From: Clostridia bacterium
GTDB lineage: Bacteria > Bacillota > Clostridia > Christensenellales > Borkfalkiaceae
Assembly (NCBI GenBank): GCA_017396365.1
Contig: JAFQMD010000016.1
Span: 25,785 to 89,784, forward strand
Direction of reading: 5' to 3'
DNA length: 64,000 bases
Position numbers and translations under genes: made by a program. The notes under the pieces were generated by a model that made no database searches, was not told the DNA's origin, and was given only the letters and a program-made list of their open reading frames with translations. Below, piece after piece: positions 32,256 to 42,287 of this stretch. Numbering within the stretch: position 1 is the stretch's first letter; every line of letters starts with the position of its first letter.

Positions 32256-33151
32256 GAGAAAAAGAATTTAAAGGCGCAAATGGTAAAATAATATTTTATA
32301 GGTTTTGGGAGTGTGAAAATCCAAAGGGTATGGTACAAATCGTACACGGTATGGCGGAAAACACTTTAAGATACGAAAAGTTGGCGGAGTATTTAGTAGA
32401 GCAAGGTTTTATAGTTTTTGCCGACGACCATAGGGGACACGGCAAAACGGACGATTGCTCGGGATACGCAGACGGAGATATGTTTTTCGATACCTTAAAA
32501 GACGTCGCTATGCTCAGCGATATTTATAAAAATCTTTACCCTAAATTACCGCTCGTCATTTTGGGGCATAGTTACGGCTCGTTTTTAACGCAGGCGTACT
32601 TGGAAAATTACGGGGATAAAATCGACGGCGCGATTATCGGCGGTAGCGCAATGATGAAAGGAGCGCTTATTACGGCAGGCGGATTTATTTCAAGTCTTGG
32701 CTGTCTTTTCGGGAAAAAGAAGAAACCTGCTAAATTTTTGGCAAATATGAGTTTTGGTTCGTATAATAAGAAGTTTAGCGAAGGCTCGTTCATCTCGTCA
32801 ATAAAAGAAGAGTGCGAAATTTACGATAAATCTTGGGGTTGCGGTTTCGTGCTCAGTTACAACTTCTACAAATATTTCTTCAAGGGTTTAAAAACTCTTT
32901 ACAAAAAGAAAAATTATAATAAAATTCCACTCGACAAACCTATTTTGCTTATCGCAGGCAAGCAAGATCCCGTCGGTGATATGAGTAAATCGGTCAAAAA
33001 ACTCGAAAAGTTTTATATTGAAACGGTAGGGGTAAAATCGGTTGAAAGCGTTTTATACGACGGGGTAAGACACGAATATTTTAACGACGTTTCACGCAAG
33101 GCGTCGTTTGAAGAAGTGGCGAGATTTTGCATTGAAATAGTCGAAGGGTAA
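32252..33151 (+). CDS. Alpha/beta hydrolase, monoacylglycerol-lipase-like
   Basis: This is a 299-residue serine hydrolase: HGMAENTLRYEKLAEYLVEQGF, DHRGHGKTD, nucleophile elbow LGHSYGS, and a late His in GVRHEYFND. The layout fits Hydrolase_4 lysophospholipase/monoacylglycerol lipase. The start 32252 with AAAAGGAG is chosen; it overlaps glpK by four bases. Coupling with glycerol kinase suggests release of glycerol from monoglycerides, an inference. There is no signal peptide. Confidence 0.85.
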   Translation: MREKEFKGANGKIIFYRFWECENPKGMVQIVHGMAENTLRYEKLAEYLVEQGFIVFADDHRGHGKTDDCSGYADGDMFFDTLKDVAMLSDIYKNLYPKLPLVILGHSYGSFLTQAYLENYGDKIDGAIIGGSAMMKGALITAGGFISSLGCLFGKKKKPAKFLANMSFGSYNKKFSEGSFISSIKEECEIYDKSWGCGFVLSYNFYKYFFKGLKTLYKKKNYNKIPLDKPILLIAGKQDPVGDMSKSVKKLEKFYIETVGVKSVESVLYDGVRHEYFNDVSRKASFEEVARFCIEIVEG

Positions 33152-33154
33152 ACT

Positions 33155-34498
33155 ATGCAAAACGTTAAAATAAACCTTCCGCAAGGCGTTTATGAAGTGC
33201 TTGAAAAATTAAATAGCGCAGGTTTTGAATCTTACGCCGTGGGCGGTTGCGTGCGTGACAGTTTGCTTTTAAAAAACCCTGAAGACTGGGACGTAACGAC
33301 CAAAGCAACGCCCGAAAAAGTAGTGGAATTGTTTTCGCCCGACGTCATTTTAACGGGGCTTAAACACGGCACGGTTACCGTTAGGCATAAGGGGAAAAAT
33401 TACGAAGTTACAACTTTTCGTAGCGACGGAAAATACGTGGATTCCCGTCATCCCGAAAGCGTCGGCTTTGTAAGTCGAATAGAAGAAGATTTAAAGCGCC
33501 GTGATTTTACCGTAAACGCAATGGCTTATAGTGAAAAAAGCGGGTTAATCGACTTATACGGCGGTTTATCCGATTTAAAAAACGGTATTTTAAGGGCTGT
33601 AGGCAATCCTGAAGAGCGTTTTTGCGAAGACGCTCTGCGTATTTTAAGGGGTGTAAGATTCGTTTCTACAACGGGTTTTTCTATCGAAGAAAACACCTTA
33701 AAAGCAATGCTTAAAAGCGTTGACGGTTTAAAAAAAGTTTCTGCCGAAAGGGTGTTTTTGGAAATGGATAAAATGCTTTTGGGCGACTACGCTGAAAAGG
33801 CGCTTTTAGTTGCTCCCGAAATAATTTTTGCAGTTATTCCCGAAATGAGAAAGTGCTATAAATTTTTGCAACGTAGCAAATGGCACTTGCACGACGTTTA
33901 CACGCACACGGTAATCGCGACTAAAAGCGTAAGGCAAGATAGGGCGCTTAGATGGTGTATGCTACTTCACGATATAGCAAAGCCCGACAAGTTTTTTTTA
34001 GACGACGTGGGCGAAGGGCATTTTTACGGGCATCCCGAACTGTCCTTTGAAATGGCGGATAAGATATTAACGCGCCTTAAAATGCCAAACAAGTTAAAAA
34101 ACGAAGTTTTAATTTTAATAAAAAATCACGACGTTTATCTTCCTACCGAGAAAAAGAAGATAAAACGGCAACTTTATAAATTTGGCGAAGATATACTTTT
34201 AAAACTTTTAGAAGTTAAATTTGCCGACAATCAAGGGCAGGGGACTCAACTTGCCCTTGCGGAGAATGAAAAACTTTTTCAAATTAAAGATTGCGTTCAA
34301 AAAGTAGTTGAAAGCGGAGAGTGTTACAGTTTAAAAACCCTTGCCGTAAGCGGAAAAGACCTTTTGGAGTTGGGTTTTAGCGGAGAGGTCGTTGGTAAGG
34401 TTTTAGACGCGCTTTTAAAAGACGTTATCGACGAAAATATTCCAAACGAAAGGCAAAGACTTATAAAAAGCATACTATCGCGTAGAGAAAAATTCTAA
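33155..34498 (+). CDS. cca: CCA tRNA nucleotidyltransferase
   Basis: This is a 447-residue class II enzyme. The active site is SYAVGGCVRDSLLLKNPEDWDVTT with the DxD acids, followed by RIEEDLKRRDFTVNAMA and EDALRILRGVRF. A C-terminal HD phosphohydrolase motif is present (LLHDIAKPDKFF). It repairs or adds the tRNA 3' CCA end. It starts 3 bases after the hydrolase. Confidence 0.95.
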   Translation: MQNVKINLPQGVYEVLEKLNSAGFESYAVGGCVRDSLLLKNPEDWDVTTKATPEKVVELFSPDVILTGLKHGTVTVRHKGKNYEVTTFRSDGKYVDSRHPESVGFVSRIEEDLKRRDFTVNAMAYSEKSGLIDLYGGLSDLKNGILRAVGNPEERFCEDALRILRGVRFVSTTGFSIEENTLKAMLKSVDGLKKVSAERVFLEMDKMLLGDYAEKALLVAPEIIFAVIPEMRKCYKFLQRSKWHLHDVYTHTVIATKSVRQDRALRWCMLLHDIAKPDKFFLDDVGEGHFYGHPELSFEMADKILTRLKMPNKLKNEVLILIKNHDVYLPTEKKKIKRQLYKFGEDILLKLLEVKFADNQGQGTQLALAENEKLFQIKDCVQKVVESGECYSLKTLAVSGKDLLELGFSGEVVGKVLDALLKDVIDENIPNERQRLIKSILSRREKF

Positions 34499-34543
34499 AT
34501 TTATTACGGGATAGCGTGCCCAACGAAAAAGGGGGGTGAAAAT

Positions 34544-36370
34544 ATGAACCAAAAAATTGCGCAAAAACTTGCTATGCTACCCGAAAGTCCGGGCGTTTAC
34601 GTAATGCTAAACGAAGAGAATACGGTTATATACGTTGGCAAGGCAAAGGTGCTTAAAAATCGCGTCAGGCAATATTTTCACTCGAGCAAAAAGCCCGAAA
34701 AAGTAATGGCGATGGTGTCGAATATCGACGACTTTTATTATATAATAACTTCGTCTGAAATCGACGCTTTGTCGCTTGAAAACAACCTTATAAAAAAATA
34801 TAAACCGAGATACAATATTTTACTAAAAGACGATAAGACTTACCCGTATATAAAGGTCAATTTAAAAGAGCCTTTTCCGACCTTTTCGGTAACGAGAAAA
34901 ATTCGTCGAGACGGCGCAAAATACTTTGGACCGTTTATGGGTGGGGTGTCTGCAAACGAAACTTTAGAGATTATAAACACGGCGTTTATGACGAGAAGTT
35001 GCGGTATAAAAATAGACGAAAATAAACCTAAAAAAGAGTGCTTGAATTTCCATATAAAAAGGTGCTTAGCGCCGTGTTCGGGCAGGTGTAGTCAAACTGA
35101 ATATAGGCAAAGAGTTGATAAGGCAATAGACTTTTTGTCGGGAAGCGACGACGAAGTTGAAGAGATTTTGCAAGAGAAAATGACCAAGTTTTCATTGCTT
35201 GAAGAGTTTGAACTTGCCATTTCTTACCGAGAAAAACTCAAGATGCTCGAAAAGATAAAGTTAAAGAGAATAACGGCGCTCAACAAGTTCGTTGATATCG
35301 ACGTTTTAGCCGTTGCGACCAACGGCGTATATTCGAGCGCAAATTTGTTATTTACTCGTGGCGGAAGAATGCAAGGTGGTAAAAACTTTGCCTTAGAAGA
35401 CGCTTCAACCGATAATAAAGAGCGACTTTCAGACTTTATTTTGCAGTATTATTCTACGGGCGCAGAAATTCCCGACGAGATAATTATTTCCGAAGAATTG
35501 CCCGATAAAGCGCTTATAGGCGAGTATTTTAAAACGACTTTTGGTAAAACGGTTGCGTTAACACATCCCGAAAGGGGAATAAAACGCCAACTTTTAGAAA
35601 TGGCGAAATCAAACGCCGAAGATTATCTCGAAAAGGAAATCGACAAGATTAAGCATAGGGACGATATGACGAGAGCGGCGTGCGAAAAACTTAAAAAAGT
35701 TCTATCGCTAAAGCGTTATCCTCGCCGTATGGAGTGCTTTGATATATCCCATATAAGCGGAGTGGATAAGGTCGGCTCTATGGTAGTATTTATAGACGGC
35801 GAGCCTGACAAGACGAGTTATAGAAGATTTAAAATAAAAACGGTTGAAGGCTCTAACGACTTTGCGTGTTTGCAAGAAGTGTTAAGGCGCAGGCTTTTAA
35901 AACTCGGCACTGCTGAAGAAGAAAATTTCCCAAAACCCGACCTTATAGTAATCGACGGCGGAAAGGGGCAACTATCGTCTGTAAAAGAAGTTTTCGACGA
36001 GTTTGGCAAATTAGATATCGACCTTATTTCTCTTGCAGAAAGGGAAGAAGAAATATTCACGCTTTTTTCAAACGAGCCGATAGTTTTGCCACGTAGAGAA
36101 TTCGTTTTAAAAATGTTGCAAAGAATTCGCGACGAGGCGCATAGGTTTGCAATAACCTATCACAAAACGACTCACCAAAAGACTAATTTAACGTCGGTGT
36201 TAAAGCAAATCGACGGCGTAGGCGACAAAAAGAGAAAGGCGCTTATGAGTGAGTTTGGCAGTTTAGAAAATATTAAAAGGGCAAGCCGAGAAGATTTGGC
36301 GAAAGTCGCAGGCATAGGCGACGCTTTGGCTAAAAAAATAAAGGAGTTTTTTATTAGTTATGAAGGGTAG
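34544..36370 (+). CDS. uvrC: Excinuclease ABC subunit C
   Basis: This is a 608-residue nuclease. The GIY-YIG domain begins PGVYVMLNEENTVIYVGKAK. The UVR domain lies near residue 205. The RNase H-like 5' nuclease has CFDISHISGVD and DLIVIDGGKGQLS. Tandem helix-hairpin-helix motifs lie at the end (QIDGVGDKKRKALM, VAGIGDALAKKI). It cuts both sides of a DNA lesion with UvrAB. GGGGGGTG precedes the ATG. The last 11 bases overlap hprK. Confidence 0.96.
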   Translation: MNQKIAQKLAMLPESPGVYVMLNEENTVIYVGKAKVLKNRVRQYFHSSKKPEKVMAMVSNIDDFYYIITSSEIDALSLENNLIKKYKPRYNILLKDDKTYPYIKVNLKEPFPTFSVTRKIRRDGAKYFGPFMGGVSANETLEIINTAFMTRSCGIKIDENKPKKECLNFHIKRCLAPCSGRCSQTEYRQRVDKAIDFLSGSDDEVEEILQEKMTKFSLLEEFELAISYREKLKMLEKIKLKRITALNKFVDIDVLAVATNGVYSSANLLFTRGGRMQGGKNFALEDASTDNKERLSDFILQYYSTGAEIPDEIIISEELPDKALIGEYFKTTFGKTVALTHPERGIKRQLLEMAKSNAEDYLEKEIDKIKHRDDMTRAACEKLKKVLSLKRYPRRMECFDISHISGVDKVGSMVVFIDGEPDKTSYRRFKIKTVEGSNDFACLQEVLRRRLLKLGTAEEENFPKPDLIVIDGGKGQLSSVKEVFDEFGKLDIDLISLAEREEEIFTLFSNEPIVLPRREFVLKMLQRIRDEAHRFAITYHKTTHQKTNLTSVLKQIDGVGDKKRKALMSEFGSLENIKRASREDLAKVAGIGDALAKKIKEFFISYEG

Positions 36371-37295
36371 AAACGTAAGTGAAGACGTAGTAAGAGTGTC
36401 AATAGACGAGTTTGCAAAAGAACTCGACCTTGAAATAATATCAAGAGGTAGAGGCGATTTGGCTTTAAGTTCTATAAGCGTTTCAAGACCGGGACTTCAA
36501 CTTTCGGGATATTTCGTCCACTTTGATAAGACGAGAGTTCAAGTTATCGGTAACGCCGAAAACGAATATTTGGCGGGTATGACGATTGAAAAGAGAAAAG
36601 AAGCGCTTGAAAATCTCATAAAAAGGGAAATTCCGTGTATGATTATCGCAAGGGGCATGCCTATAATGGACGAAGTAAAAAGCCTTTGCGAAAAATATTC
36701 TTGTCCGCTTTTCCGTTCAAAAAAGATAACTACCGTTTTAATCAACGATATAACCACCTATAAAAGCGAAGTTTTAGCGCCAACTCAAGTCGAACACGGC
36801 GTATTCGTTGACGTTTTCGGTATAGGAATTTTAATAGTAGGAAAGTCGGGCGTAGGTAAAAGTGAAATCGCCTTAGACCTTGTAAACCGCGGACATAGAC
36901 TGGTTGCCGACGACTCGGTAATTATTAAAAATATCAATGATAAACTTATCGGTAAATCGCCAAATAATATACGTTATTATATGGAAATTAGGGGGCTTGG
37001 AATAATAAACGTTCAGCAAATGTTCGGGCCGGGGGCAATCACGCCGAGCAAAGCCATTGATATAATTGCCGAACTTTCGCCTTGGGAACAGGGAAAAGGT
37101 TACGAAAGAATAGGTACGGAAGAATCTTACGAAGAGATTTTGGGAGAAAAAGTGTTGAAGGTAACTATTCCTGTAACGCCCGGAAGAAATATTCCTATCG
37201 TACTTGAAACGGCGGCGAGAAAGTTCCGTTTAAAACAAGCGGGATACGACGCGGCAGCCGACCTTATGAATTCGATATTCGGCGAAACTAAGTAA
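36360..37295 (+). CDS. hprK: HPr kinase/phosphorylase
   Basis: This is a 311-residue bifunctional sensor enzyme. After the N-terminal domain with IARGMPIMDE comes Walker A VGKSGVGKSEIALDLV, the HPrK signature LVADDSV, and EIRGLGIINVQQMFG. It phosphorylates HPr Ser46 for carbon catabolite repression. The start overlaps uvrC; a GGAG lies 14 bases upstream, so a start a few codons later is possible. In Clostridia this gene usually leads the cluster hprK-murB-PHP-rapZ-yvcK-whiA. Confidence 0.95.
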   Translation: MKGRNVSEDVVRVSIDEFAKELDLEIISRGRGDLALSSISVSRPGLQLSGYFVHFDKTRVQVIGNAENEYLAGMTIEKRKEALENLIKREIPCMIIARGMPIMDEVKSLCEKYSCPLFRSKKITTVLINDITTYKSEVLAPTQVEHGVFVDVFGIGILIVGKSGVGKSEIALDLVNRGHRLVADDSVIIKNINDKLIGKSPNNIRYYMEIRGLGIINVQQMFGPGAITPSKAIDIIAELSPWEQGKGYERIGTEESYEEILGEKVLKVTIPVTPGRNIPIVLETAARKFRLKQAGYDAAADLMNSIFGETK

Positions 37296-37335
37296 CTGCA
37301 AAGGCGTTTACGATAGGACTAACTTAAAAATTTAG

Positions 37336-37373
37336 CGGTGTAGCGAGATTTTCTCGCTACGCCGTATTTTTTT
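37336..37373 (+). terminator. Terminator after hprK
   Basis: CGGTGTAGCGAGA pairs with TCTCGCTACGCCG (one G·U) and is followed by TATTTTTTT. Confidence 0.85.
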
Positions 37374-37461
37374 GTAAATTGTCAAGCGTTTAATTTTTTT
37401 ATCCGACAAGTTTTGTTTTTCAAAAGGGTATGTTGGCGTAAATATATTCATATATTTAATT

Positions 37462-38442
37462 ATGAAAATTTTAAGGACTATTGCGCCGTTTTTATTATGT
37501 GTGTGTATAATAGCGTCAACTCCGTTTGCCTATAAAAAAACTTCTAAAAAGAGTTCTTTTCCAAACAGTACGCCAACTCATAAAATGATATTAACTCTTT
37601 GGAATATCGATTTGTTCGAGGGGGGAACGTGGTCAAGGACGGAGTTTTTGTCGAAAGTCGCTACGAACTATTCGTCTAACGGGGTTTTGATAATGGTTGT
37701 AAGCCACACTTTAGAAAGCGCAAAAAAGATGATAGACGGCGGAGTTTTGCCCGATATGATTTCTTTTAGCGTAGGGGCTGATTTCGTTACGAAGTACGCT
37801 AAAAAACTGCCTAAAATATCCTTTTCAGGCGGAGAGATAAACGGCGACTGCTTTGCGTATCCTTGGTGCGCTGGCGGATATTTTTTAATATCTAAAAATC
37901 AAGATAATCAACCTATAGAAAGGCTTTTTGTGTCGCAAAATCGATTTACAATGCCGTTTGGCGTGTTTTATGAAAGTCAAATTCAAGCGAAAGAGACGGT
38001 GAGAAAAAATCCCCAAGACGCATACGTTTCTTATTTGGCAAGCGGAAAAAACGACTGTTTAATAGGCACTCAAAGGGATATATTTAGGCTCGAAAAAAGG
38101 GGCGTTGAATTCTATGCGAAAGCCTTTGAAAATTTTTCGGATATCGTTCAGTATATTTCAATTTTTTCAAGTGGTGAAAGGTACGGCGAAAGTTTAGACT
38201 TTATTAAATTTTTAACGGGCGAAAAAACCCAAAAAACGCTTGGCGAAATAGGTATGGTTTCGGCGCTATTTGGTGGAAGTTTAAACGCAAATTTAAGCCA
38301 AATAGACTTTAAAAAAATACGTTTTTCGGTAAGTCCGTTTTCAAATGCGTCTATAATTTTAAATATTATAGACGAAACTTGGAAAAGCAACTTGTCGTTT
38401 GATGACTTTTCAAAATTTAAAAGTGTGCTAAAACGCTTGTAA
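37462..38442 (+). CDS. Secreted solute-binding-like protein
   Basis: This is a 326-residue protein with a signal-type N-terminus (RTIAPFLLCVCIIASTPFAYK). The body resembles family-1 extracellular binding proteins: ILTLWNIDLFEGGTWSRTEFL, DMISFSVGADF, CFAYPWCAGGYF and DFIKFLTGEKTQKTLGEIG, the last being the usual C-terminal segment. It is shorter than most (about 420) and no transporter genes are adjacent, so it may be an orphan sensor or binding protein. No ribosome site is seen; TATATT lies five bases before ATG, so a leaderless start is possible. Confidence 0.65.
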   Translation: MKILRTIAPFLLCVCIIASTPFAYKKTSKKSSFPNSTPTHKMILTLWNIDLFEGGTWSRTEFLSKVATNYSSNGVLIMVVSHTLESAKKMIDGGVLPDMISFSVGADFVTKYAKKLPKISFSGGEINGDCFAYPWCAGGYFLISKNQDNQPIERLFVSQNRFTMPFGVFYESQIQAKETVRKNPQDAYVSYLASGKNDCLIGTQRDIFRLEKRGVEFYAKAFENFSDIVQYISIFSSGERYGESLDFIKFLTGEKTQKTLGEIGMVSALFGGSLNANLSQIDFKKIRFSVSPFSNASIILNIIDETWKSNLSFDDFSKFKSVLKRL

Positions 38443-38478
38443 TAATATTAAATTTATAGTAAAATAGGAGAGAACTTA

Positions 38479-39384
38479 ATGTTTAACGTGGAGCATTTCG
38501 TCAAATTTTTAGAGCAAAACCAAATAGATTATCAAAGGGAGTTTTGTCTTAAAGATAAAAACACGTATCAAACGGGAGGCGTTGCGTTCCTTGCAGTTTT
38601 GCCCGATAGCGTTGAAAAAGCGAGAGCCGTTTACTTAAAACTCGTAGAAAGTGAAATCCCGTATTCGATTTTAGGCGGTGGTTCTAATTTGCTCGTTTCC
38701 GACGACGGATACGACGGGGTTTTGATTTGCACCCACGCTTTAAAAGGCTTGTCGGTAAAGGGCAATTTGGTTACCTGTATGGCGGGCGAAAGGGTGTGCG
38801 ATTTTTTAAAATTTGCCCTTATGTCCAGTCTTGGCGGAGTAGAGTTTTTAAACGGAATACCCGCAACTGTCGGTGGCGTAGTCGCTATGAATGCAGGCTG
38901 TTTCGGTAAAAACGTTGGCGACTACGTTTCGTACGTAGTTTCGGCAAGTGGAATTTACAGTTTTTCCGATTGTCAGTTCGATTACAGAACGAGTAGGTTT
39001 AAAGAGCAAAAAGACGTGATTTTGTCCGTTTGTTTCAACCTTGAAAACGTCGAGTACGAGCAGTCGGAAAGCAAAGCCGAATATTTTTTAAAACTCAGAA
39101 AGGGTAAACAGCCTAAAGGTAGGTCGTGTGGTAGCGTTTTTAAAAACGACGGGTATCTTGCCGGCAAAGTTATAGAAAGTTGCGCATTAAAAGGATATCA
39201 AATCGGCGGGGCGAAAGTTTCCGAGCGCCACGCAAATTTTATAATTGCGGACAAAACTGCTAAAAGTAGCGACGTTAAAAAACTTATTGAGTTTATTAAG
39301 CGCGTGGTAAAAGAAAAAAAAGGCATATCGTTGCAAGAAGAGATAGAGTATTTAGGTAAATTTGAAGATGAAAATCAATCTTGA
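38479..39384 (+). CDS. murB: UDP-N-acetylenolpyruvoylglucosamine reductase MurB
   Basis: This is a 301-residue FAD enzyme. YSILGGGSNLLVSDDGYDGV binds FAD, then FLNGIPATVGGVVAMNAGCFG, YRTSRFK and the type II pattern KGRSCGSVFKN carrying the catalytic Ser/Cys region, ending ISLQEEIEYLG. It makes UDP-MurNAc for peptidoglycan. AGGAGAG precedes the ATG. It overlaps the PHP gene by 17 bases. Confidence 0.95.
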   Translation: MFNVEHFVKFLEQNQIDYQREFCLKDKNTYQTGGVAFLAVLPDSVEKARAVYLKLVESEIPYSILGGGSNLLVSDDGYDGVLICTHALKGLSVKGNLVTCMAGERVCDFLKFALMSSLGGVEFLNGIPATVGGVVAMNAGCFGKNVGDYVSYVVSASGIYSFSDCQFDYRTSRFKEQKDVILSVCFNLENVEYEQSESKAEYFLKLRKGKQPKGRSCGSVFKNDGYLAGKVIESCALKGYQIGGAKVSERHANFIIADKTAKSSDVKKLIEFIKRVVKEKKGISLQEEIEYLGKFEDENQS

Positions 39385-40150
39385 TTTACATACCCACACC
39401 GTATATAGTCACGGCAAAGGGACTATAGAAGAAAACGCCGTTTCTGCAAAGGAAAAAGGTCTTTACGGGATTGCGATAACCGACCACGGTTTTTCGCATC
39501 CTGCTTTTGGTATGCGTAGGAAAAAAGTTGCCAAAATGCGCAGAGAATGCGACCTAGCCGAGCAAAAAACGGGCGTGAAAGTCTTGCTTGGAATAGAGTC
39601 TAATATTCGCGGAAGGGACGGGACTATCGACGTAAAACCCAGCGACTACGAAAATTTAGACGTCGTTTTAGCAGGCGTTCATAAATTTATATTTTATAAA
39701 ACCGTAGGCGATTTCGGTAAGTTGTTGCTTAAAAATATGTTGCACGATAAATTTAAAATTAAGGCGTCGGACAAGCTTATTAAGTACAATACCGAGTGCT
39801 ACGTAAACGCAGTAAAAAACAACCCTATCGACGTTTTAACTCACGTTGGATTTGGTTGCGTGTGCGACGCGGTTGAAGTCGCAAAGGCTTGCGCCGATTA
39901 CGGTACTTTGTTTGAAATAAGCACTAAAAAAACGCATTTAACAGACGAAGAGTGGCAAAAAGTTATTGAAACGGGCGTAAATTTCGTCGTTGATAGCGAC
40001 GCTCACTCAGTTGATAGGATAGGCGACACAGCCTTAGCGTGTGAACTTTTTAAAAGAGTTAATTTTCCGATTGACAGAATAAAAAATATCGACGGACAAA
40101 TTCCAACGCTTAGGTTTACGGAGTTTAAGCAAAAGCACGGTATAAAATAG
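39368..40150 (+). CDS. PHP domain phosphoesterase
   Basis: This is a 260-residue metal-dependent hydrolase. NLDLHTHTVYSHGKGTIEENA holds the HxH metal ligands, AITDHGFSHPAF the third, LLGIESNIRG and VLAGVHKFI follow, and VDSDAHSVDRIGD closes the site. The family (YcdX-like) acts on small phosphate esters. The start ATG at 39368 is preferred over the TTG at 39362. The position between murB and whiA is conserved in Clostridia. Confidence 0.9.
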   Translation: MKINLDLHTHTVYSHGKGTIEENAVSAKEKGLYGIAITDHGFSHPAFGMRRKKVAKMRRECDLAEQKTGVKVLLGIESNIRGRDGTIDVKPSDYENLDVVLAGVHKFIFYKTVGDFGKLLLKNMLHDKFKIKASDKLIKYNTECYVNAVKNNPIDVLTHVGFGCVCDAVEVAKACADYGTLFEISTKKTHLTDEEWQKVIETGVNFVVDSDAHSVDRIGDTALACELFKRVNFPIDRIKNIDGQIPTLRFTEFKQKHGIK

Positions 40151-40165
40151 CCGAAAGGAGAAAAG

Positions 40166-41107
40166 ATGAACTTTTCCGAAGAGGTAAAATCTCAAATACT
40201 TGGCGTTAAGCATCAACCTATGTGTTGCAAAAGAGCGCTACTTGCGGCGTTTTTAAGGACGGCGGGTTCAATAGGTATAAAGGGTGGAAACATAGGCGTT
40301 GAAATGGCTACGGATATACGCGAAGTTGCCGACGCCGTTGCGAAAATTATTACCGAACTGTACGGGCTTACCCCTGTTTTTTCCCAAGCGGACAAGTCTT
40401 CTAAAAAGAAAAAACGCACTATTTTTTCGTGCATTGACGACAATAGCATACACCTTTTAATCGACCTTGGAATTATCGAAGTTGACCAAGACGGAGCAAA
40501 TATAAAACTTAACATAAACTGGGAAATCGTAGAGGACGATTGCTGTAAAGCGTCGTATATAAGGGGCGCGTTTTTGGGTAGTGGAAGCGTTACTATTCCA
40601 AAGTCGGACGGAAGTTCGTCAACGGGATATCACTTGGAATTCGTTTTTACAAACTACCAAACGGCTACCGATTTTTGCGAACTTTTAAGCGAAGTTTATC
40701 TAATGCCGAAACTTATTGAAAGAAAGGAAACTTATATAGTTTACCTAAAAACCATAGATGAAATTTGCGAACTTTTAGCCATTATGGGCGCTAATAAAGC
40801 AGTTGAAAAAATTGCAAATCTCGCCACGCTAAAAGAAGAAAAAAATTACTATAATCGCAAGTTAAATTGCGAAATTTCAAACATGTCAAAACAAATGGGC
40901 GCGTCTGCAAAGCAGATAAACGCCGTTTTGAAAATAGAGCAAGTTATGGGGCTTAAACAGTTGCCCGAAAACTTAAAAACCGTCGCTGAGGCAAGGGTAA
41001 AATTTAAACATTTATCCCTTTCGGATTTGGCGGAAAAACTTAAACTCACTAAGAGTTGTTTAAATCACAGATTAAGAAAAATCGTAGAAATTGCCGAGAA
41101 TTTATGA
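40166..41107 (+). CDS. whiA: DNA-binding protein WhiA
   Basis: This is a 313-residue protein. The N-terminal LAGLIDADG-like halves include KRALLAAFLRTAGSI and ASYIRGAFLGSGSVTIPKSD. The C-terminal helix-turn-helix has KLTKSCLNHRLRKIVEIA. It is linked to cell division and chromosome segregation in Gram-positives. AAAGGAG precedes the ATG. rapZ and yvcK, normally between the PHP gene and whiA, are absent here. Confidence 0.95.
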   Translation: MNFSEEVKSQILGVKHQPMCCKRALLAAFLRTAGSIGIKGGNIGVEMATDIREVADAVAKIITELYGLTPVFSQADKSSKKKKRTIFSCIDDNSIHLLIDLGIIEVDQDGANIKLNINWEIVEDDCCKASYIRGAFLGSGSVTIPKSDGSSSTGYHLEFVFTNYQTATDFCELLSEVYLMPKLIERKETYIVYLKTIDEICELLAIMGANKAVEKIANLATLKEEKNYYNRKLNCEISNMSKQMGASAKQINAVLKIEQVMGLKQLPENLKTVAEARVKFKHLSLSDLAEKLKLTKSCLNHRLRKIVEIAENL

Positions 41108-41135
41108 GAAGGCAGTTTAATAATAGGAGAAAATT

Positions 41136-42221
41136 ATGTCTAAGATAATTTTAACGGGCGACAGACCTACCGGAAGGCTTCACGTCGGGCATTACGTAGG
41201 CTCGCTTTCAAGGAGAGTTGAAATTCAAAATCAAGGCGACTTTGACGAAATGTTCGTTATGATTGCCGACGCGCAAGCGCTTACCGATAACGCCGAAAAC
41301 CCCGAAAAAGTAAGGCAAAATATTATCGAAGTTGCGCTTGACTATCTCTCTTGCGGATTAGACCCCGAAAAAATTACTATATTTATTCAATCTCAAGTTC
41401 CCGAACTTACCGAACTTGCCTTTTACTATATGAATTTAGTAACGGTGTCCCGCCTTCAAAGAAATCCGACCGTAAAAAGCGAAATACAAATGCGTAATTT
41501 TGAAACGAGCATTCCCGTCGGCTTTTTCACTTATCCTATAAGTCAGGCGGCGGACATTACGGCGTTTAAGGCGAATATCGTACCCGTTGGCGAAGACCAA
41601 CTGCCTATGATTGAACAAACTAACGAAATCGTTAGGAAATTTAATTCCGTTTACGGCGAAACTCTCGTAGAGGCAAAGGCGGTTTTGCCTGAAAGAAAGG
41701 TTTGTTTAAGGCTTCCGGGGACGGACGGAAAGGCAAAGATGAGCAAGTCGCTCGGCAACTGTATTTACCTTGCCGACACTCCAGAGCAAGTTAAACAAAG
41801 CGTTATGAGTATGTACACAGACCCCGATCATATCAAGGTTACTGACCCGGGTAAAATCGAGGGCAACGTAGTATTTACCTATCTCGACGCCTTTTCTACC
41901 GACGAACACTTTGCAAAATTCCTTCCCGAATATAAAAATCTTCAAGAACTTAAAGACCATTATCAAAGGGGTGGGCTTGGCGATATGAAAGTAAAAAGGT
42001 TTTTAAACGCCGTTTTAGAAAGCGTTTTAGAGCCTATTAGACAGAGAAGAAAAGAGTATGAAAAAGATATCCCTGCCGTTTACGAAATTTTAAGAAAAGG
42101 TAGCGAAAGGGCAAGGGCGTTTGCGTCTAAAACCTTAGAAGACGTTAAAAACTCAATGAAAATCAATTATTTTTCAGATGACGAACTTATTAAAGTTCAA
42201 AGCGAAAAATATTCGGGATAG
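41136..42221 (+). CDS. trpS: Tryptophanyl-tRNA synthetase
   Basis: This is a 361-residue class Ic synthetase. It has the HIGH variant in [17 protein letters not shown], the Trp pocket in [14 protein letters not shown], and the KMSKS box [10 protein letters not shown]. It is longer than the classical 330-residue enzyme, fitting the form common in Clostridia. TAGGAG precedes the ATG, and no T-box is seen in the 28-base gap to whiA. Confidence 0.95.
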   Translation: MSKIILTGDRPTGRLHVGHYVGSLSRRVEIQNQGDFDEMFVMIADAQALTDNAENPEKVRQNIIEVALDYLSCGLDPEKITIFIQSQVPELTELAFYYMNLVTVSRLQRNPTVKSEIQMRNFETSIPVGFFTYPISQAADITAFKANIVPVGEDQLPMIEQTNEIVRKFNSVYGETLVEAKAVLPERKVCLRLPGTDGKAKMSKSLGNCIYLADTPEQVKQSVMSMYTDPDHIKVTDPGKIEGNVVFTYLDAFSTDEHFAKFLPEYKNLQELKDHYQRGGLGDMKVKRFLNAVLESVLEPIRQRRKEYEKDIPAVYEILRKGSERARAFASKTLEDVKNSMKINYFSDDELIKVQSEKYSG

Positions 42222-42223
42222 TA

Positions 42224-42252
42224 TTGACAAATAGTCAGATATAAATTATACT
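42224..42252 (+). promoter_or_regulatory. Strong promoter of the acidic protein gene
   Basis: TTGACA (42224-42229), 17 bp, TATACT (42247-42252), 35 bases before ATG 42288. Confidence 0.75.
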
Positions 42253-42287
42253 ATCAATACCTAAAAATTTAAGCGTAGGAGAATGTT

